Shown here one piece after another: positions 51,851-55,733 of a DNA stretch of 55,733 bases; position 1 is the first letter of the stretch, and every line of letters begins with the position of its first letter. Below the pieces are notes generated by a model. The model was given only the letters and a program-made list of their open reading frames with translations, made no database searches and had not been told where the DNA came from. A program made the translations under genes and the position numbers. The stretch lies in the NCBI GenBank assembly GCA_947259315.1, contig CAMYLR010000018.1, positions 12,653 through 68,385 on the forward strand. The letters are read 5' to 3'. This stretch comes from an uncultured Gemmatimonadales bacterium. Lineage in GTDB: Bacteria > Gemmatimonadota > Gemmatimonadetes > JACCXV01 > JAHWKZ01.

Positions 51851-52521
51851 TCGGTTATCACGTATTCAAAGGTCATTGTACACACGGTCCCAAATATCAC
51901 GTCAAATGCGGCCGCAAGACCAACCCAATCCCAGTAGGCGGTGCCATCACCGGTCATGAGTTGCTGACTGGCACCGGCGCCGGACAGCAGAATCGGCACG
52001 CTGAGCGGGAACAACAATACTGGTAACAAGAGTTGGCCGGCCGTCGTATGGGCGGCGATCGCGGCGAAGAATGTCCCCAACGCCGCGTAGCCGATCGTCA
52101 CGATGACCATGACGAGGGTCAGCTTTGGCCACACAGCGCCCAGCTGCAGGTCGTAGAGCATCGACGCCACCGGCACCAAGACGACCTCGATCGCCAACAG
52201 AAAGAGCGTTGCGCCGACCCACTTGCCGATAAACAGCGCGCCGCGATCGACCGGCGTAAGCAGCAACCCCTGCAGGGCTCCGTTTCTTTCCTCTTGGGCA
52301 AACCACCGCTGGAATCCGATTGCACCCGCGAACAACAGGCTCACCCAGAGGGCGCCCGGTCCCAGCCGGGACAGATCTTCCGGGGTTGGATCACCTGCGA
52401 AGACAAAGACCACAACGACGAGCACGGCGAAAATCGCCATCGTAGCGAGGTTCTCGACGCGACGCGCTTCGAGTCGAACGTCTTTGGCGAGAATCGCGGC
52501 GGCCGACCTGAGACCGGTCAT
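51847..52521 (-). CDS. ccmB: Heme exporter protein CcmB
   Basis: The 224-residue protein has six membrane spans, the FQRWFAQEERNGALQGLLLTPVDRGALFIGKW region typical of CcmB and a hydrophobic C-terminal half. It is the membrane part of the CcmAB transporter. Its ATG overlaps the ccmA stop (ATGA). Confidence 0.94.
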   Translation of the reverse strand: MTGLRSAAAILAKDVRLEARRVENLATMAIFAVLVVVVFVFAGDPTPEDLSRLGPGALWVSLLFAGAIGFQRWFAQEERNGALQGLLLTPVDRGALFIGKWVGATLFLLAIEVVLVPVASMLYDLQLGAVWPKLTLVMVIVTIGYAALGTFFAAIAAHTTAGQLLLPVLLFPLSVPILLSGAGASQQLMTGDGTAYWDWVGLAAAFDVIFGTVCTMTFEYVITE

Positions 52522-53312
52522 TCGGTCCTCGCCACGGCTCGCGAGTACCGATCCGCCAACTCACCGTTGGCCAGTGTGCTCCATTCCCCCGCGTCGGCCA
52601 CCTTGCCGGCTACGAGGACGAGATAATGGGTGACCGCTGCGGGCACGCGAGCCAGATCGTGGGTGGTCAATACGATCGCACGACCGGCAGACCTAAGCCG
52701 ACCGAGTGCGACGCCAAGGCGCGAGGCGGCGTGTGGATCGAGCCCAGCGTACGGTTCATCGAGCAGCAAAATGCGCGGATCGTGCAGCGCCGACCGAGCG
52801 ATCGACAAGCGTTGGGCTTGACCCCGCGAGAGCGTTCCCGCCCGACGGTCGCTGAGGCCGCCGAGCTCGGCGTCCTCCAGCGCTTTCTGTGCGCTTCGCT
52901 CCGGATCTTCCACACCGTATAGGGTGGCGTAGAAAACGAGATTCTCGAACGCCGACAGTCCATCGTACAGAAACGTCTGGTGGGACACGACGCCGACCGC
53001 GACCTGCCGCTCGGCGGGTGCCGACAACCAATCCTCGCCGGTCAGACGCACCGTGCCTGACGATGGTCGCGCGAGCCTGGCGAGCGTTCGGACGAGCGTC
53101 GTCTTGCCGGCGCCGTTGGGCCCGACGATGACCAGAAAATCGCCCGCGTCCATTGAGAACGATACCTCGTGGAGCGCAAACAGCGATCCGTACTGTCGAG
53201 ATACGCCATCGACCTCGAGCAGTGGTGCGCCTCCGGTCGGCTCTCGGCTCGGAACCGTGGCTATGGACTTAGCGTGGTGAGGTCGCCCTCGGCCTGGTAC
53301 TTGGATGGGCAC
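52518..53312 (-). CDS. ccmA: Heme exporter ATP-binding protein CcmA
   Basis: The core has Walker A GPNGAGKTTL, the LSRGQAQRLSIAR signature (LSRGQ in place of LSGGQ, as in CcmA) and ILLLDEPYAGLD. The only ordinary in-frame start before the core is a GTG at 53312, which overlaps ccmE by 52 bases, more than any other junction here. The true start may lie a little later at an unusual codon. The enzyme drives release of heme-loaded CcmE from CcmCD. Confidence 0.9.
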   Translation of the reverse strand: MPIQVPGRGRPHHAKSIATVPSREPTGGAPLLEVDGVSRQYGSLFALHEVSFSMDAGDFLVIVGPNGAGKTTLVRTLARLARPSSGTVRLTGEDWLSAPAERQVAVGVVSHQTFLYDGLSAFENLVFYATLYGVEDPERSAQKALEDAELGGLSDRRAGTLSRGQAQRLSIARSALHDPRILLLDEPYAGLDPHAASRLGVALGRLRSAGRAIVLTTHDLARVPAAVTHYLVLVAGKVADAGEWSTLANGELADRYSRAVARTE

Positions 53313-53695
53313 TTGGTGAGGAGCGTCTCGGCGTGGAAGGTGCCTTCCGTATCCAGTTGCCCCTCGACGACGACTTGAATCCCGGGTCGGAAAATGTCAG
53401 GCACGGTGCCAGCGTAGACGACCGGGACCTGAGCTGAGCCACCGCCGGACTCGGCCGCGCTTTGGATCGCGAAGTGAACCTGCCGACCCTCGTCGTCCTT
53501 TACGATCGACCCCTCGACGATATCTCCCGATATCCGGATTCGACCTTCGGTGTCGGCGACGGCGAGCAATTCGTCCACTTCGTAATAGTAGGTAAGGTTT
53601 TGACGGGTGCCCTGAAACACCAAGTAACTCAACGCGGCACCAACCAACACTATCGCGATGGCCAACCTGCCAATTGACGTACGCCCTCTCTTCAT
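53261..53695 (-). CDS. ccmE: CcmE heme chaperone of the CxxxY type
   Basis: The 144-residue protein has one N-terminal anchor (about 10-28) and the CcmE beta-barrel (RIRISGDIVEGSI, VVYAGTVPDIFRPGIQVVVEGQL). The covalent heme site, HxxxY in E. coli, reads TKCPSKY here, with Cys129 and Tyr133. CxxxY CcmE is known from archaea and from Desulfovibrio-type bacteria. ATG overlaps the ccmH stop by one base (TAATG). Confidence 0.93.
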   Translation of the reverse strand: MKRGRTSIGRLAIAIVLVGAALSYLVFQGTRQNLTYYYEVDELLAVADTEGRIRISGDIVEGSIVKDDEGRQVHFAIQSAAESGGGSAQVPVVYAGTVPDIFRPGIQVVVEGQLDTEGTFHAETLLTKCPSKYQAEGDLTTLSP

Positions 53696-54216
53696 TATTC
53701 GGTCTCCTCTAGCTCCTTATCGAGCCGCTCCAGATACGGAGCCGGCGGCGGCTCTGGCGTGATTCGTCTGCTGTCTTGGCCTCGCCAACGGCGTGCGGCG
53801 AACACCAACATGGCGGCACCGGCTACCACCGCCACGAACGGCAATACGTAAGCTGCAAGGCTAAACCCGCGCTTCGGAGGCGTCAACAAAATCCACTCCC
53901 CGTAGCGGGCGATGAAGTACTCCCGGATCTCGTCGTCAGAGCGCCCCTGGACGATCAACTCACGCACCCGGCGTTTCATGTCCTCGGCCATGAAGGAGCG
54001 CGATTGTCGAATCGACTGGCTGCGGCACACAGGACACTTGAACTCACTCTCGAGGGATCGGGCGCGAGACTCCTGCTCGGGAGTCAACTCGATGGCGCTC
54101 TCGCCAGCCGCCGCCAATCGCTCTTCCGGTGCTAGAGCATCATCCTGAGCGGCCACGGTTGCGGTTACCGAGAGGGCTCCGATGATCACGATCGCGCCCA
54201 GGGCTGTCGTCTTCAC
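53695..54216 (-). CDS. ccmH: Cytochrome c maturation thiol protein CcmH
   Basis: The 173-residue protein has a signal peptide (1-23), a periplasmic domain with the CPVC redox pair (Cys61, Cys64 in FKCPVCRSQSIRQS), then FIARYGEWILLTPPKRG and a C-terminal span (about 118-140). It keeps apocytochrome cysteines reduced. The GTG start overlaps the ccmG stop (GTGA). Confidence 0.94.
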   Translation of the reverse strand: MKTTALGAIVIIGALSVTATVAAQDDALAPEERLAAAGESAIELTPEQESRARSLESEFKCPVCRSQSIRQSRSFMAEDMKRRVRELIVQGRSDDEIREYFIARYGEWILLTPPKRGFSLAAYVLPFVAVVAGAAMLVFAARRWRGQDSRRITPEPPPAPYLERLDKELEETE

Positions 54217-54785
54217 TGCTGACCACCTTCGAGCGGAGTCAAGCTCGCCGGATCGCCGGACGCCTCCCCCACCTGACCGCTTCTGAGCGCCGTGATCTGT
54301 CGATCGAGGTCAGCGCTCGAGACCGGGCCGATGTGCTTTGACAGAATCCGTCCATCGGGAGCGATGAAGAACGTCTCGGGCACACCAAACAAGCCGTAGT
54401 CGATCGCGACCGAGCCGTCGACGTCCGCCGCCAGCAAGTACGTCTTTCCGTAACGCTCGATAAACGCCCTGGCGGCGGCCTCCCTATCGTTGACCGCGAT
54501 CCCCATGAACGCCACATCGGGACCGTACCGCTGCCAGCCGGCCTCCAGGACGGCGGCCTCATCACGGCACGACAGACACCACGACGCCCAGAAGTTCAAC
54601 ACCACCGGTTTACCGCGAAAATCACTCAGCACAAGATTGGAATCCGGTGCGCTGTAGTACGGGATCGCAAACGGTGGCGCCGCATGACCGACAAGCGGCG
54701 ACGCGAGCGTAATCTCGCGTGTCAGCGCATAAGCGAGGAGTGCCACGACGGCCCCGAGAAGCGCGAGGAAAGCGACTCGTCTCAT
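54213..54785 (-). CDS. ccmG: Thiol:disulfide interchange protein CcmG/DsbE
   Basis: The 190-residue protein has an N-terminal anchor (about 4-23), then a thioredoxin fold with the active site WASWCLSC (Cys70, Cys73) and FGVPETFFIAPDG, where cis-Pro follows the GVP. It supplies reductant for heme attachment. ATG 54785 has GGGGGC upstream. It is the first gene of the ccm operon, divergent from the ABC gene. Confidence 0.94.
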   Translation of the reverse strand: MRRVAFLALLGAVVALLAYALTREITLASPLVGHAAPPFAIPYYSAPDSNLVLSDFRGKPVVLNFWASWCLSCRDEAAVLEAGWQRYGPDVAFMGIAVNDREAAARAFIERYGKTYLLAADVDGSVAIDYGLFGVPETFFIAPDGRILSKHIGPVSSADLDRQITALRSGQVGEASGDPASLTPLEGGQQ

Positions 54786-54861
54786 GCCCCCAATCTCGGC
54801 TCTGAGATCGTTTGCGGCCAACCGGAGGCTGGCTCGCTTTCGAGATCGAGCAGGTTGGCCC

Positions 54862-54867
54862 TATACT
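54862..54867 (+). promoter_or_regulatory. Candidate -10 of the ABC ATPase gene
   Basis: TATACT lies about 50 bases before the start codon in the divergent region. The -35 position is weak. The other strand must hold the ccm promoter, which I cannot pin down. Confidence 0.4.
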
Positions 54868-54918
54868 GGCATCTGTACCCCGCGGGCACCGTAAAACAGC
54901 GGGTTGGAGGCAGCAGAA

Positions 54919-55733
54919 GTGTTCAATCAGGCCACGGGTCACACCACAAAAGCCGTCAATATCCAACGATCCGATACCGCGATCGAGCTGGTCGGCGTGC
55001 GCAAGCAGTTCGGCGATCTCGTCGCCGTCGATGAGCTCGACCTCGCTGTGCCAAGGGGCGCGACCTACGGCTTGCTGGGACCCAACGGAGCCGGCAAGAC
55101 GACGACCATTCGGTTGTTGCTCAGAATCCTCGAGCCCGACGCCGGCGAGCTGCGCGTTTTTGGTCGCCCGGTGCGCCGCGACTTGCTCGACCGGGTCGGC
55201 TATCTACCAGAAGAGCGGGGTCTCTACCGCAGCATGAACGTTCGCACGATGCTGTCGTTCCTGGCCGAGCTCAAGGGTGTCCCGCGCAGCGAATCCCGGC
55301 TACGGATCGACGGCTGGCTAGAGCGGTTCGGGCTCGAAGACCGCGGCAACGACAGAGTCCAAGATTTCTCCAAGGGGATGCAGCAGAAGCTGCAGTTCAT
55401 AGCCGCGGTGCTCCACGAGCCGGATGTCGTCGTGCTGGACGAGCCGTTCAGCGGACTCGATCCGATCAACCAGCGAGTCCTCAAGGAAGTCATCGCCGAT
55501 ATCCGACAGACCGGGCGCACGATCCTGTTGAGCACACACTTGATCGAATACGCGGAGCGACTGTGCGATCACGTCTGCATTATCGACGGGGGGCGCAAGG
55601 TCGTCGATGGTCCGGTCCAGCGAGTCAAGCGCGAACACGGCGGCACCCACGTCGCATTGACTTTGGATGGTGTCAGTCGCGTTGACGCCGCGATCCTCAT
55701 CGAGAAGTTCGAAGCGATGAGCTATGTGACCCG
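54919..55733 (+). CDS. NatA-type ABC transporter ATP-binding protein (3' end cut)
   Basis: At least 271 residues. Walker A GPNGAGKTTT, then VGYLPEERGLYRSMNV, the signature FSKGMQQKLQF and VVVLDEPFSGLDP. PEERGLY and SKGMQQK are typical of NatA/YhaQ-like exporters of Na+ or other small solutes. The permease is expected just outside the window. The GTG start is supported by GGAGG eight bases upstream. The frame is open to the right edge. Confidence 0.85.
   Translation, partial: MFNQATGHTTKAVNIQRSDTAIELVGVRKQFGDLVAVDELDLAVPRGATYGLLGPNGAGKTTTIRLLLRILEPDAGELRVFGRPVRRDLLDRVGYLPEERGLYRSMNVRTMLSFLAELKGVPRSESRLRIDGWLERFGLEDRGNDRVQDFSKGMQQKLQFIAAVLHEPDVVVLDEPFSGLDPINQRVLKEVIADIRQTGRTILLSTHLIEYAERLCDHVCIIDGGRKVVDGPVQRVKREHGGTHVALTLDGVSRVDAAILIEKFEAMSYVT

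Noticed and set aside
1-55733. tRNA, rRNA, insertion sequences, phage or plasmid genes
   Set aside because: None was recognised by eye on either strand; a covariance-model tRNA search would be needed to be sure for small RNAs.

Overview
The window is chromosomal DNA of a Gram-negative bacterium with roughly 60% GC. Evidence for an outer membrane includes a TonB-dependent receptor ending in Phe, a phosphate-selective porin and many lipoproteins. It also carries a complete System I cytochrome c maturation cluster. Gene content (DUF2277, DUF423, M61 peptidase, carboxypeptidase-regulatory-domain TonB receptors) suggests Gemmatimonadota or a related deep-branching, mostly marine lineage. That placement is inference; no rRNA or tRNA was recognised. 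No insertion sequence, phage gene or CRISPR array was seen, so this looks like core genome. Operons are very tight: about fifteen junctions are ATGA, GTGA or TTGA overlaps.

Layout. 1-2.6 kb: thioesterase/NUDIX pair, a lipoprotein, an NTF2-like secreted protein and DUF2277. 2.6-4.1 kb: an arsR / AhpD-like / arsM arsenic cassette with a clear promoter and operator-like dyads. 4.1-8.3 kb: recA, folE with a coupled lipoprotein, and a membrane protein / atypical kinase / PP2C phosphatase operon. 8.4-11.9 kb: M61 peptidase, DUF3788, N-formylglutamate amidohydrolase and DUF423. 12.0-15.5 kb: a three-gene redox cassette (geranylgeranyl-reductase-like flavoprotein, cyclic-nucleotide-binding protein, GltD-like Fe-S flavoprotein). 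15.6-20.5 kb: a selenium-binding/methanethiol-oxidase-like protein, VOC protein, RidA-like protein, a LysW-like mini zinc ribbon and an amidohydrolase. 20.5-25.7 kb: a five-gene operon that begins with a fusion of an FtsZ/tubulin-like domain, a Glu/Pro linker and an HD-GYP domain, followed by a MinD/FlhG-like ATPase, PlsC, a GAF methionine-sulfoxide-reductase-like protein and a DUF6714-like protein.

26.0-37.6 kb is a nucleotide-scavenging run, read leftwards: TonB-dependent receptor, a double nucleotidase lipoprotein, adenosine deaminase, NupC nucleoside symporter, purine nucleoside phosphorylase and a beta-CASP RNase. 37.8-46.2 kb is a phosphate operon: OprO/P porin, pstSCAB, phoU, phoB, phoR and a peroxiredoxin. 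Triplet Pho-box-like repeats precede both the porin and the TonB receptor, so phosphate starvation may control uptake of phosphate and its release from extracellular nucleotides together. 46.4-48.7 kb: pheA and two poorly characterised genes. 48.6-54.8 kb: ccmGHEABCDFI, with a CxxxY-type CcmE. A divergent NatA-type ABC ATPase runs off the right edge.

The most interesting items are the FtsZ-like/HD-GYP fusion beside a MinD-like ATPase, the redox cassette with a nucleotide-binding sensor, the Pho-linked nucleotide-scavenging locus, the unusual CcmE, and the arsR promoter architecture.
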